Source of the DNA: CALDTK01 sp965215215
GTDB taxonomy: Bacteria > Bacteroidota > Bacteroidia > Chitinophagales > Saprospiraceae
Assembly (NCBI GenBank): GCA_965215215.1
Contig: OZ244043.1
Location: 3,410,001 to 3,474,000 of the forward strand
DNA: 64,000 bases
Direction of reading: 5' to 3'
The notes below the pieces were generated by a model that worked only from the letters and a program-made list of their open reading frames with translations, was not told the DNA's origin and searched no databases. Each line of letters begins with the position of its first letter. Position 1 is the stretch's first letter. Made by a program: the position numbers and the translations under genes. Shown piece after piece: positions 53,442 through 63,116 of the stretch.

Positions 53442-54779
53442 ATGAAGCTCTTATTCGCCCTTCTCGCCACTCTATGTCTTGCCCACGGCGGCACCAGCGC
53501 GTACGGGCAGACCGGCAACGGGGGTAAGCCGTTCTCGCTCGAGGAGGCACTGACCTACGCCCTGGCGAATCAGCCTGCCTTCAAAGCGACTCGGCTCGCG
53601 GACTCACTCGCCGAGTTAGAAAACCAAATCGCGCTGAGTGCCTGGCGGCCGAGTGTAGGCGTCACGGGCACAGCCCAGCACTACTTCAAGCAGCCCGTTT
53701 CGATCATTCCGGATCTACAGAATCCGGAGAGTGGAGACACCCGGGAGGTCACGTTCGGAACGGTCAACTCCTCGGCCGTTGGGGCCAACCTGCGGCAGTT
53801 GCTTTACTCACCCGCCGTGGTGCGCGACCTGCGGCTGCGACAGTTGCGGCGGGATGCCGCCCGGCTGCATGTCGAAGAAGCCAGCATCGACGTGAAAGTG
53901 CGGGTCAGTCAGGCTTTCTACCGTGCCCTACAGACGCAGGAACAAGCGCGTCTGGCTCAGGCGGACATCGTGCGCTTGGAGAGGAGCCTGCGCGAGGCGA
54001 AGCTCCGCTTCGACGAAGGCCTCAACGATAAGGTGGACTACAAACGGGCGACGATCGCGCTGAATTCGGCGTGGACCAACCTCGGCAACTTCGAGCTCGC
54101 TACCCAAGCCCGCCTTCAGGATTTGAAGGCGCTCATGGGGTATCCGCAGGGGGACTCACTGTCGCTGAGCTACGATCCCGACGAGCTCGCCGCCCTAGTC
54201 AGAAACGACTCGACGATCCAACTCGACGTGCAGCAACGCGTGGAGCTGCGCCGCCTACAGGTGGAGGGGGGGATCCAGGACCAAAGCACGCGGTACCTCA
54301 GGCAGGCTTGGTACCCCACGGTATCCGTGGGCGCGCAGGGCAACGTGCTCTGGTTCGCCAACGAGCTCGACGAGCTCTACGGGAATCCGTTACCCAACGC
54401 ACTCGGCATGCTGAACGTCGACTTTCCGATTTACGACGGTGGGCGACGTTTACGACAAGTGGAGCGGAGTAGGGTGTTGCAATCACAGCTTTCGCTAAAT
54501 CTGCGGGCACTTCGCGAGGAGCTGACGAGGGGTTTTAGCGAAAGCGGACAGGATTACCAGCAGGTGCGCAATCGGTATCTCGTGGCAATCGAGAACCTAG
54601 CCCTCGCCCAGGAGATCTACGACGTGGTAGACCTACAGTACCGGGAGGGCCTGAGTACTTACCTCGAAGTGGTGGTGGCGGAGAGCGACCTGCAGGAAGC
54701 TCGCTTCGCGATTTTGAATAACCTCATCGACGCATCGATCGCGCGGATCGAAGTGCGCCGGGCAGCTGGAACCCTATGA
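53442..54779 (+). CDS. TolC-family outer-membrane efflux protein
   Basis: 445 aa with a signal peptide (LLFALLATLCLAHGGTSA). Two TolC repeats: SLEEALTYALANQPAFKATR near the N-terminus and a second half beginning near residue 245. Long coiled-coil helices (EEASIDVKVRVSQAFYRAL, LERSLREAKLRFDEGL) form the periplasmic tunnel. It supplies the outer-membrane channel for the RND pump of the same operon. Its stop overlaps the adaptor start (ATGA). A dispersed-motif copy (54532-54545) encodes GFSES. Confidence 0.93.
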   Translation: MKLLFALLATLCLAHGGTSAYGQTGNGGKPFSLEEALTYALANQPAFKATRLADSLAELENQIALSAWRPSVGVTGTAQHYFKQPVSIIPDLQNPESGDTREVTFGTVNSSAVGANLRQLLYSPAVVRDLRLRQLRRDAARLHVEEASIDVKVRVSQAFYRALQTQEQARLAQADIVRLERSLREAKLRFDEGLNDKVDYKRATIALNSAWTNLGNFELATQARLQDLKALMGYPQGDSLSLSYDPDELAALVRNDSTIQLDVQQRVELRRLQVEGGIQDQSTRYLRQAWYPTVSVGAQGNVLWFANELDELYGNPLPNALGMLNVDFPIYDGGRRLRQVERSRVLQSQLSLNLRALREELTRGFSESGQDYQQVRNRYLVAIENLALAQEIYDVVDLQYREGLSTYLEVVVAESDLQEARFAILNNLIDASIARIEVRRAAGTL

Positions 54780-55975
54780 AATCGGAACTCCTGACGCGGG
54801 CGCTCACGCAAATCTCGACGCTCCTCACCGGCGTGGTACTAGTGAGCTGTGGGGGGGACGCAGCGAGCCCCGCCGCCGGCGCCGCCGCGCCGGGCGGGAA
54901 GCCACCGGCGACGCCCGTGCGCACGACCCTATCCGAACTGAAGGCGGAAACCTTTTACGATACCTACCCCGGGACGGTCGTGCCGCTCGAGGAAGTGGAA
55001 ATCCGTCCGCAGGCGGGCGGTTACATTACCGAAGTTCACTTTAAGGAAGGTGACCGGGTCAAGCGTGGCCAGCGGCTGTTTAGCATCGACGTGCGTGCTT
55101 ACGAGACCGGGGTCGCGCGGGCGGACGCGAGCGTCTCTACGGCGGAGGCCAACTTGGCCCTCGCCGAAAAGGACGTGGAACGCTACAGCCGGCTCAACGA
55201 GGCCGAGGCGATCGCGAAGCAGACGCTCGAACGCGCCCAAGCCCAGGTGGAAGTGTACCGCCAGCAGCTCGCCTCCGCGAGGGCGGAGCTTCGGGGTGCG
55301 GAAACGCAGCTCGACTACACGAGTATCACCTCGCCGATCGACGGATCGACCGGCTTAGCGACGGCGAAGGTGGGCACCCAAGTGTCTCCCGGGCAGCCAC
55401 TGCTCACGACGGTGTCGCAGCTCGCCCCGGTCGGGGTGGACTTCGCGCTCGAGCAAGATGGCATCTCGGCGTTCTCCGAGTTCGAAGGCAAATCCGCCAA
55501 ACAGCTCGATTCTACCTTCCGCATCCGGTTGCCGGGCGGAGAAATGTACTCGGAGTACGGCCAGGTGTACGCGCTCGACCGGGCGGTAGATCCGCGGACG
55601 AGCAACCTCACCGTCCGACTGCAATTCGCCAATCCCAAGTTCCAACTCCGGCCCGGGATGAACCTCGACGTCGAAGTGCTGAACGCAAACTCGGGGACCG
55701 TAGTCATGATCCCCGACGCCGCCATCGGCGAGCAAATGGGCGAGTTCTACGTCTACGAGGTTGAAGACGGTATGGCGCTGCGCCGCACGATCCGGGCGGG
55801 GCGAAAGATCCGGGGCCGGACGGTCGTACTCGAAGGCCTCGAGGGGGGCGAGCCGATCGTGGTGGAGGGCGTAAAAGCCCTGCGCGACAGCGCTCGGGTG
55901 AGCATCGCCCCACCGAAAGCAAGTACCGGGGGTGCGGGTTCGCGACCGACGGCCAGGTCTACCCAAGCGAATTAA
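54776..55975 (+). CDS. RND efflux periplasmic adaptor (MFP) lipoprotein
   Basis: 399 aa. Lipobox in TGVVLVSCGG anchors it to the inner membrane. Lipoyl-like half-motifs VEIRPQAGGYITEVHFKEGD and DYTSITSPIDGSTGLATAKVG flank a coiled-coil hairpin (TAEANLALAEKDVERYSRL), followed by the beta-barrel domain. It bridges the RND pump and the TolC channel. Ten bases separate it from the pump gene. Confidence 0.95.
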   Translation: MKSELLTRALTQISTLLTGVVLVSCGGDAASPAAGAAAPGGKPPATPVRTTLSELKAETFYDTYPGTVVPLEEVEIRPQAGGYITEVHFKEGDRVKRGQRLFSIDVRAYETGVARADASVSTAEANLALAEKDVERYSRLNEAEAIAKQTLERAQAQVEVYRQQLASARAELRGAETQLDYTSITSPIDGSTGLATAKVGTQVSPGQPLLTTVSQLAPVGVDFALEQDGISAFSEFEGKSAKQLDSTFRIRLPGGEMYSEYGQVYALDRAVDPRTSNLTVRLQFANPKFQLRPGMNLDVEVLNANSGTVVMIPDAAIGEQMGEFYVYEVEDGMALRRTIRAGRKIRGRTVVLEGLEGGEPIVVEGVKALRDSARVSIAPPKASTGGAGSRPTARSTQAN

Positions 55976-55985
55976 GAAAGCGGCT

Positions 55986-58900
55986 ATGAAAGACTTTTTC
56001 ATCGTCCGCCCGAAGGCAGCCATCGTGCTGTCCCTAATTATCGTGATCGTGGGCCTGGCGGCCATGATCAACCTGCCGATCACGCAATTTCCCTCGATCA
56101 CGCCGCCGTCCGTGCAGGTCTCGGCCATCTACACGGGGGCCGACGCGCAGACCGTGGAGGAGGGGGTGACCACGCCGATCGAGGTCCAGATCAACGGAGT
56201 GCCGGGCCTGAAGTACCTCTCGAGCAACAGCACTAACTCGGGTACGGCCAACGTGGAGGCCACCTTCGAGCTCGGCACCGACATCGACATCGCCGCGCTC
56301 GAGGTACAGAACCGAGTGAGCCTCGCCGAACCAGTACTCCCCGAGCAGGTACGCCGACTCGGGGTCACGGTACGCAAGCGCAACCCGGGGCTCTTCATGT
56401 TGGTATCGCTGTACTCCCCGAACGGCTCGCACGATCAGGAGTTCCTCGACAACTACGCCAACATCTTCGTCAAAGACGAGGTGCTGCGCGTGGACGGTAT
56501 CGGGGATGCCTTCGCCCGCACGAGTGATTTCGCGATGCGCCTTTGGCTACAGCCCGATCTCATGGCGCAGCTCGGGCTCGAGCCCGCCGACGTAATCGCC
56601 GCGCTGCAGGAGCAGAACCTGCAGGTGGCCGCGGGAGCGGTGGGTCAGCCCCCGCAGCGGAGCAGTCAGGCCTTCGAGTACACCGTTTTCATCGATGGTC
56701 GCCTCGAAACGGTGGATGAGTTCAATGATGTCATTATTCGCAACGATCCGGCCACCGGATCGCTTATCCGACTCAAGGATATCGGTCGCGCCGAGCTCGG
56801 CTCCTTCGCCTACGGCAACTCGGCGGTGGTCAACGGGCAGGGGGCATCGCTGCTCATCCTGTTCCAGGCTCCCGGGAGTAACGCCATTCAGACCGGCCAG
56901 GGGGTGCGCGACGTGATGGAGCGGCTCAAAACGCAGTTCCCGCCGGACGTCGACTACCGCATTCCGTTCGAGGCGGTTTCGGTGGTGAAGGTCTCGATCG
57001 AGGAGGTCGTCATCACGCTATTGATCGCGCTGCTGCTGGTGAGCCTGATCGTGTACGTGTTCCTGCAGCGCGCGAAGGCGACCCTCATCCCGCTGCTCGC
57101 CATCCCCGTGTCCATCATCGGGGCGTTCATCCTGTTCGTACCGCTTGGCTTCACGATTAACACCATCACGCTGTTCGGCTTCGTGCTGGCGATTGGCATC
57201 GTGGTCGACGACGCCATCGTGGTCGTGGAGGCTATCCAGGGGAATATGGAGAGCGACGGGATGGGACCGGTCGAAGCGGCGAAAGCGGCGCTGGCCGATG
57301 TGGCCACACCGGTGATTACCACCTCGCTGATCCTGATCGCCATCTTCTTACCGGTCGCCTTTATCCCGGGCCTGACCGGACAGCTCTACCAACAGTTCGC
57401 GGTGACCATCTCGGTTTCCGTGGCGCTCTCCTCGCTGGTCGCGCTGTCGTTATCGCCGGCGCTGGCCGTACTTCTGTTCAAGAAAGATGCGAAGCAACCC
57501 GACTGGGTACAGAAGATTTTCGGTCCGTTCAACCGCGGTCTAGCCAAAACCACCCACGGGTACAGCAAGGTGGTCGACTGGACGCTCGGACACCGCTTCG
57601 TAAGCCTCGGTATTTTCGTCGCGTTTTGCGTAGGCGCCTACCTGTTGTTCCTCGTGCTGCCCTCCGCGTTCATCCCGACCGAGGACGAGGGGCGGATCTT
57701 CATCACCTTCGAGCTGCCCGAAGCGGCGAGTACCGACCGCACGATCGAGGTGATGGCGGAGATGACGAACATCCTGGACAGCGTCCCGGAGATCGAGAGC
57801 TACACCGGCGTACCCGGTCTCAACGCCATCACCTTCACGACGCGCTCCAACACGGGCACGGTGTTCTGTCAGTTGAAACCTTGGGACGATCGCACCGGGG
57901 AGGGCCAGGGGATTTTTGCCCTCGTGGGGCAGCTCAATCAGAAAATGCGCCAGATTGTGGACGCGCGCATCATCGTCATCCCGCCACCACCGATCCCGGG
58001 ATTGGGCACAAGTTCGGGCTTCAGTTTCATCCTCCAGGATCGGTCGGGTACTTCGACCGTGGAGGAGTTCGAGCAAACGATGCAGGGCTTCCTCGACGCC
58101 ATCAACCAGCGCGAAGAGATTACCGGCGCCTTCTCCTTTTTTACGGCGCAAACCCCGGCCTACCAGATGACGGTGAACCGGGAGCGCGCCAAGCAGTTGG
58201 GTGTGCCCCTGGTCGATATCTACAACACCATTCAGACGTACCTCGGGAGCCGGTACATCAACGACTTCACGCTCTACGGGCGCACGTTTCGGGTGGTCGC
58301 GCAGGCGGATACCTCCTACCGGACCGACATCGAGGATTTGAGTAGTTACCACGTGCGCAACACGGGGGGCACGATGGTACCCCTGCAGACACTGGTGAGC
58401 TACGAGATCTCCCGGTCGGCACCACTGATCTCGCACTACAACCTCTTCCGCTCGGCGACCATCAACGGCGGTCCGGGTGAGAGCTTCACGAGCGGCCAGG
58501 CGATCGCGGCGCTGCAGGAGGAGGCCGCCAAGCTTCCCCGTGGCTACGCCTACGAGTTCTCCGGACTCTCGCAGGAGGAGGTGGCTTCCGGTAACGCGAC
58601 GGTCTACATCTTCTCGCTCTCGATCATTTTCGCGTTCCTCATCCTGGCGGCGCTCTACGAGTCGTGGACGGTTCCCTTCGCGGTACTGCTTGCCGCCCCA
58701 CTCGGTATCTTTGGTGCGCTGCTGGCGCTCTACTTCGCTCCGGGGATCGACAACAACGTCTACGCTCAGATCGGGCTCATCACGGTTATCGGTTTGGCGG
58801 CCAAGAACGCGATCCTAATCGTAGAATTCGCCAAACAGCGGGTGGAGGAAGGTCAGTCGGTGGACGAGGCGACCAAAGAGGCGGCGAAGCTGCGCTTACG

Positions 58901-59126
58901 TCCCATCCTCATGACGAGCATGACTTTCATCTTCGGTATGATCCCGTTGGTGGTGGCGAGCGGGGCGGGGGCCAATTCACGCCAAACCATTGGGTACACC
59001 GTGGTCGGTGGTATGCTCGGCGTTGTTTTTCTCGCTACACTGGCCGTGCCGTACTTCTACGCGGTGATTACGAAGTGGGCGTATTCGGACGAGGAGCTGG
59101 CTGCGTTCGAGGAGAATGCAGAGTGA
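55986..59126 (+). CDS. RND multidrug efflux transporter (HAE1/AcrB type)
   Basis: 1046 aa from the ATG at 55986 (MKDFFIVRPKAAIVLS). Twelve-helix topology with two large periplasmic loops. Proton-relay region in TM4: FGFVLAIGIVVDDAIVVVE with the paired aspartates; later GLAAKNAILIVEFAKQ carries the conserved TM10 Lys. GSVxxQ-type porter segments are present. Members export drugs, dyes, bile salts or solvents using the proton gradient. Complete tripartite operon with the two upstream genes. Confidence 0.96.
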   Translation: MKDFFIVRPKAAIVLSLIIVIVGLAAMINLPITQFPSITPPSVQVSAIYTGADAQTVEEGVTTPIEVQINGVPGLKYLSSNSTNSGTANVEATFELGTDIDIAALEVQNRVSLAEPVLPEQVRRLGVTVRKRNPGLFMLVSLYSPNGSHDQEFLDNYANIFVKDEVLRVDGIGDAFARTSDFAMRLWLQPDLMAQLGLEPADVIAALQEQNLQVAAGAVGQPPQRSSQAFEYTVFIDGRLETVDEFNDVIIRNDPATGSLIRLKDIGRAELGSFAYGNSAVVNGQGASLLILFQAPGSNAIQTGQGVRDVMERLKTQFPPDVDYRIPFEAVSVVKVSIEEVVITLLIALLLVSLIVYVFLQRAKATLIPLLAIPVSIIGAFILFVPLGFTINTITLFGFVLAIGIVVDDAIVVVEAIQGNMESDGMGPVEAAKAALADVATPVITTSLILIAIFLPVAFIPGLTGQLYQQFAVTISVSVALSSLVALSLSPALAVLLFKKDAKQPDWVQKIFGPFNRGLAKTTHGYSKVVDWTLGHRFVSLGIFVAFCVGAYLLFLVLPSAFIPTEDEGRIFITFELPEAASTDRTIEVMAEMTNILDSVPEIESYTGVPGLNAITFTTRSNTGTVFCQLKPWDDRTGEGQGIFALVGQLNQKMRQIVDARIIVIPPPPIPGLGTSSGFSFILQDRSGTSTVEEFEQTMQGFLDAINQREEITGAFSFFTAQTPAYQMTVNRERAKQLGVPLVDIYNTIQTYLGSRYINDFTLYGRTFRVVAQADTSYRTDIEDLSSYHVRNTGGTMVPLQTLVSYEISRSAPLISHYNLFRSATINGGPGESFTSGQAIAALQEEAAKLPRGYAYEFSGLSQEEVASGNATVYIFSLSIIFAFLILAALYESWTVPFAVLLAAPLGIFGALLALYFAPGIDNNVYAQIGLITVIGLAAKNAILIVEFAKQRVEEGQSVDEATKEAAKLRLRPILMTSMTFIFGMIPLVVASGAGANSRQTIGYTVVGGMLGVVFLATLAVPYFYAVITKWAYSDEELAAFEENAE

Positions 59127-59171
59127 GCGTCGGTGGTCTGAGCGTTTCGTTCGCCAGCCTACCTGAACCGA

Positions 59172-59868
59172 ATGTGTTTTTCTCAAGCCTATATCTGGTT
59201 GTTGGCGTGCTGTTTTAGCGTAAGCAGTGCTCTACTGCTGGCCCGACAACCGGGCACTGCGAGGCCGAACATTCTGTTCATCATGTCCGACGATGACGCG
59301 CAACGCGCGATCTCGACCTATACCGACGAGCTGATCGAGACGCCCGACCTCGACCGCATCGCCGGGGGGGGCTATTTCGCAGCAGCTTCGTGACGAATAC
59401 GACAAGCGCTTTATGTACGAGGAGAGCCTGCGGACGCCGCTGATGATCCGCTACCCGAAGGCGCTGACGGCGAGTGGGGAGGTGGAGGAGATGGTGCTCA
59501 ATATCGACTTAGGTCCGACGCTACTCGATTACGCCGGCGTGGAGATACCCACCGAGGTGCAGGGCGTGAGCCTACGCCCGCTGCTGGAGGGCCGCTCGCC
59601 GGAGGATTGGCGCGAAGACATGTACTAACGCTACTACCAGGAGATGGCGAGCTATCACCGGGTGGCGCGGCACGAGGGGGTGCGCGATGCGCGGTACAAG
59701 CTGATTCAGTTTACGGAGCCGGGCTTCGGGGGCTTCGAGTTGTACGATTTACAGGTTGATCCTGACGAGTTGCGTAACCGCATTGGGGATCCGGCGCTGA
59801 CGGAGGTGAAGACGAGGCTGATGGCGCGGATGGAGTTACTTAAAGCGCAGCTGCGGGCGCCGGATTAG
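59172..59868 (+). pseudogene. Sulfatase remnant with large internal deletion
   Basis: An intact start and signal peptide lead to [18 protein letters not shown], the N-terminal metal-binding block of arylsulfatases, and [11 protein letters not shown]. The frame then breaks at 59391, and after ~10 codons in the +1 frame comes DKRFMYEESLRTPLMIRYPK, which belongs ~300 residues later in the family. The formylglycine CxPSR site is therefore missing. A TAA (59626-59628) interrupts EDMY-RYYQE. The C-terminus (FELYDLQVDPDELRN) is recognisable. A dispersed-motif copy (59212-59225) is in the signal peptide. Confidence 0.92.
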
Positions 59869-60003
59869 AATTCACGCTTACGTCTCTCCCGTGTACGAAC
59901 CGTTCGCGCAGCACCGCCTGGGTACCTACTGGGTGAATACATACGACCTACGTAGTCGCGCGCTTGATCACCTTGGCGCGGGCTTTGCCCGGCAACGGTG
60001 CAG

Positions 60004-62181
60004 ATGGTCCAGACTCACACAATCGACTTGCCGAAATTTGGGAACAGGCTACTCCTCTGGCTGGGCCTGCTTCTCGCGTGCCAAGTGGCGGCGTCCGCCC
60101 AGGCCGACGTGGAATCGATCGCCGAGATACGCAAACAGTTCTTTTCCATTCACGACCTGCTCGAACGGCAGAAGTCGGAGGGCGAGATCGACGAGACGGC
60201 CGTACAGGAGCAAACGATCCGTCTGCTGACGCAGCTCCTGGCGGAAGGCCAACCGGCGGAGCAGGGACAGGCGATCAACATGGCGGTCGACTTCGCCAAC
60301 CGGCTACAGAATCGGCAGAGCCTACTCAAGCAAATCTCAGAACTAGGTTACGGCTTAGACATCACGGTGGGCGCTGATACGTCTAACGTATCGCTCTTGT
60401 TTTCACTCGGAATCGTGGAACACGCCCGCGGCGACATGAAGGCCGCGCGGATGTGGTTCGACAGCACGATCGTACACCACGAACGGGGCTTGAGACACCG
60501 GGACATCGCTTCGGCCGCCAAGCTGCGCGGCTACGTGAACCGCGAGGAGGGTAACTACGCGGAAGCCGTGCGGGACTTCGCCCTGGCCGAACAGCTTTAC
60601 GCCGGGATCTACCACTCCGAGGAAGACAAAATCGAGATACAGAGCGTGTTGGCCGTATCTATGGTCGAAGCCGGAGCCGACCCAGCCGAGGTCATTGGGC
60701 GCAGCACCTGGGCTTACGACCAAATCGTGTCAAATGAGGACATGCGGAAGCGGTGGACGTATGGCTACCTCGTGTACATGCATCACGCCCGGGTACTGGA
60801 GGCGCTCGGTCGGTACCGGGAGGCGATGGACGTCGCCTCGGCAGGTCTCGAATTGTGTCGTGTCCGCGGCGACCAGGCAAGCATAGGCTACATCCAACTC
60901 AAGCTTGCGGAAGTCGCCCTCGCCGCCGGTAAATACGCCGAGGCCAAGCCGCCGGCGCAAAAGGCGTTGCAAATATTTAGCACGACGGATCACAACGGTC
61001 ACTTAGCCAGCGCACACGAATGTCTGGAGCGCGTGTACGAGCATACCCCCGGCGGGCTCCGGGAAAGTTTGGAGCACGCTCGCGAGGCTAGGCGGCTGCG
61101 CTTAGAGATTGCGGAAAGCTCCCGCCTCGAAAGCATTTTCGCCCTGCAGAGCGATCACCGTCGTGCGCAGGCGGAGCACAAAGCCGAACTCGCCGAGGAG
61201 CTGGCCGCCCGTACCGAGCTACAGCGCGCGCGCGTCGCGTCCCAACGGACGGCACTCGTCCTCGGTATCGTCTGCGTGGTCGGGCTCCTCGGATTCGTGG
61301 CCCTCCGACTGCAGCAACGCCGCCGCCACAACACGACCCTCGAGGCCGAAGTGGCGGCGCGTACTGCCGAGCTCGCCGACCAGGCCAACATGCTCGCCGA
61401 GCAGACGGTGGAGCTCGAGGCTAAAACTCGTCGCCTCGAGGCTTCCAACCAAGAGCTCGAGCGCTTTGCGTACATCGCTAGTCACGATTTGAAAACACCG
61501 CTGCGCAACGTGACCAGCTTCCTCGGACTCATCGAACGCCGGATGCCCCCGGATGCCAAGCCCATTGTCGGCGAGTACGTCGAGATGGCGCAGGAGTACG
61601 CGCAGAGTATGCATGCACTCGTGACTAACGTGCTCGAGTTCAGTCGCCTCAATACCAACGTTGCGGACATGAGCACTCTGGTCGACGTGCGCGAACTCTG
61701 CCTAGGGCTCGCGGAGCAGCGGCGGGGGGACTCGACGGAGAACCCGGTGCAAATCGATGTGCTCGGGTTAGCTGAACTCATGGCACCGGAGCTTTTTCTG
61801 CAGCAGCTCATCGGCAACCTGATCGACAACGGACTGAAGTATAACAAGGCCGAATTTCCGAAAATCACACTCAAGATTCACCAAACGGATGATGAAGTCT
61901 TCGTCGCGGTCGAGGACAACGGAATCGGGATCGCGGAGGAATACCACCAGCAAATCTTCGATCTATTTAAGCGCCTCCACACCTCCGATACGTACGCAGG
62001 TACGGGGCTAGGCCTGGCCAGCTCTCGCAAGATCGTGGACCGACTCGGCGGCGTCATTACCGTACGCAGTGTGGTGGGGACCGGGAGCGTATTTACCGTA
62101 CGGCTCCCGCGCCGTGGCGCGGGAGAGGGCGAATGCGCTGCGGCGGTGATGGAGCACGACGACCTAGTAGCCGTTCAGTAG
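60004..62181 (+). CDS. TPR-sensor histidine kinase
   Basis: 725 aa from the ATG at 60004. A signal-like N-terminal helix (LLLWLGLLLACQVAASAQA) leads to a ~370-residue periplasmic TPR region (ERGLRHRDIASAAKLRGYV, AEALGRYREAMDVASAGLEL-type repeats). A membrane helix follows at ~410-430 (LVLGIVCVVGLLGFVAL), then a coiled coil (AEVAARTAELADQANML). The HisKA phospho-acceptor is H494 in FAYIASHDLKTPLRN. ATP-binding boxes: NLIDNGLKYN, DNGIGI and GTGLGLA. No receiver domain and no adjacent response regulator. The signal is unknown. Confidence 0.93.
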   Translation: MVQTHTIDLPKFGNRLLLWLGLLLACQVAASAQADVESIAEIRKQFFSIHDLLERQKSEGEIDETAVQEQTIRLLTQLLAEGQPAEQGQAINMAVDFANRLQNRQSLLKQISELGYGLDITVGADTSNVSLLFSLGIVEHARGDMKAARMWFDSTIVHHERGLRHRDIASAAKLRGYVNREEGNYAEAVRDFALAEQLYAGIYHSEEDKIEIQSVLAVSMVEAGADPAEVIGRSTWAYDQIVSNEDMRKRWTYGYLVYMHHARVLEALGRYREAMDVASAGLELCRVRGDQASIGYIQLKLAEVALAAGKYAEAKPPAQKALQIFSTTDHNGHLASAHECLERVYEHTPGGLRESLEHAREARRLRLEIAESSRLESIFALQSDHRRAQAEHKAELAEELAARTELQRARVASQRTALVLGIVCVVGLLGFVALRLQQRRRHNTTLEAEVAARTAELADQANMLAEQTVELEAKTRRLEASNQELERFAYIASHDLKTPLRNVTSFLGLIERRMPPDAKPIVGEYVEMAQEYAQSMHALVTNVLEFSRLNTNVADMSTLVDVRELCLGLAEQRRGDSTENPVQIDVLGLAELMAPELFLQQLIGNLIDNGLKYNKAEFPKITLKIHQTDDEVFVAVEDNGIGIAEEYHQQIFDLFKRLHTSDTYAGTGLGLASSRKIVDRLGGVITVRSVVGTGSVFTVRLPRRGAGEGECAAAVMEHDDLVAVQ

Positions 62182-62216
62182 GAGCCCGACGCTGCCAGCG
62201 CCACCGCGGCTACTGG

Positions 62217-63083
62217 CTAGCGCAAATACATCAACTCCTTCACCGGAAAAAAGCGATCCACCAGCGCCTTTACCCGCCGCCCGGTGTGCGATGGTCGGAT
62301 ACGCACCGGCGTCTGCGTCAGGTCCATCGCCGCTACCTGTTGGATTAGGGTCTCCAGCGTCGCCCCGGCGAGGTAACTCTCCACCAGGAACGTCCCGATC
62401 TTCTCCGTCCAGGCCTGCTTATTGCCCCAGTAATGGCCGAAGGTGTCCTCGGCCGGCAGCAGGGGGGCGGTTTTGCCGAGCGCCAGCGAGAGCGCGAACT
62501 GTTCGATGAGCTTGGGTTCGACGCGGCGCTCGCACATCGCGTCGCAGACGGCGAGGGCGAGGGTGACGGTGGCCGCGGAGGTGGGTCCGGCCAGGCCTAC
62601 GAGGCCCGCGTTCCACATGGCGGAATCGGCGTCGATGGCGATACCGGCGTAGGTATTGCCCTTTACCTGATTGTACATGCGGCGCTCCGTGCTGGCGCGG
62701 ATGCCCGAGAGGTTGCCCTCGACGGTGTGCATGAGGTTGTTTCCGGCGGCGAGCGCGGCGCGGGTGCCGTCGAGCTCGCCGTAGAGGAAGGTATCGGCGT
62801 CGAGGTAGAGGAGCGGACCGGGGTTATCCTGCGCGAAGTCTTCGAGGGCTTTGATCTTGATGCGCCAGAAGAAGCCGTGGGGTCCCGTCCAGTCCATAAG
62901 CTGAGCCTCGGTCAGCCTACGAACCTGTACACGCTGCCCCAGGATGCGGTACCGCTCGGGGCAGTCGGTGAGTACGATGACCTCGTCGTGGACCCGCAGT
63001 TGCGGCAACAACGAGAGCACCGAGAAGACGGCCTGTTGGTGGTTGGCGGGTTCCGCCCCGAACACGAGGTAGGCTATGGTCAT
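62217..63083 (-). CDS. Glycosyltransferase-like protein (GT-A fold, GT8-like)
   Basis: 288 aa. A nucleotide-sugar-type N-terminus (IAYLVFGAEPANHQQAVFSVL) and a DxD motif in LLYLDADTFLYG (near residue 95) point to a metal-dependent GT-A glycosyltransferase. NAGLVGLAGP and EDTFGHYWGNKQAW are further conserved-looking blocks. No signal peptide. It starts 33 bp after the arsS stop on the same strand, so the two are probably co-transcribed. Sugar donor and acceptor unknown. Confidence 0.75.
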   Translation of the reverse strand: MTIAYLVFGAEPANHQQAVFSVLSLLPQLRVHDEVIVLTDCPERYRILGQRVQVRRLTEAQLMDWTGPHGFFWRIKIKALEDFAQDNPGPLLYLDADTFLYGELDGTRAALAAGNNLMHTVEGNLSGIRASTERRMYNQVKGNTYAGIAIDADSAMWNAGLVGLAGPTSAATVTLALAVCDAMCERRVEPKLIEQFALSLALGKTAPLLPAEDTFGHYWGNKQAWTEKIGTFLVESYLAGATLETLIQQVAAMDLTQTPVRIRPSHTGRRVKALVDRFFPVKELMYLR

Positions 63084-63116
63084 CGCGTCGGGCAGAACAT
63101 CGGTTTGGGCAGCAAC

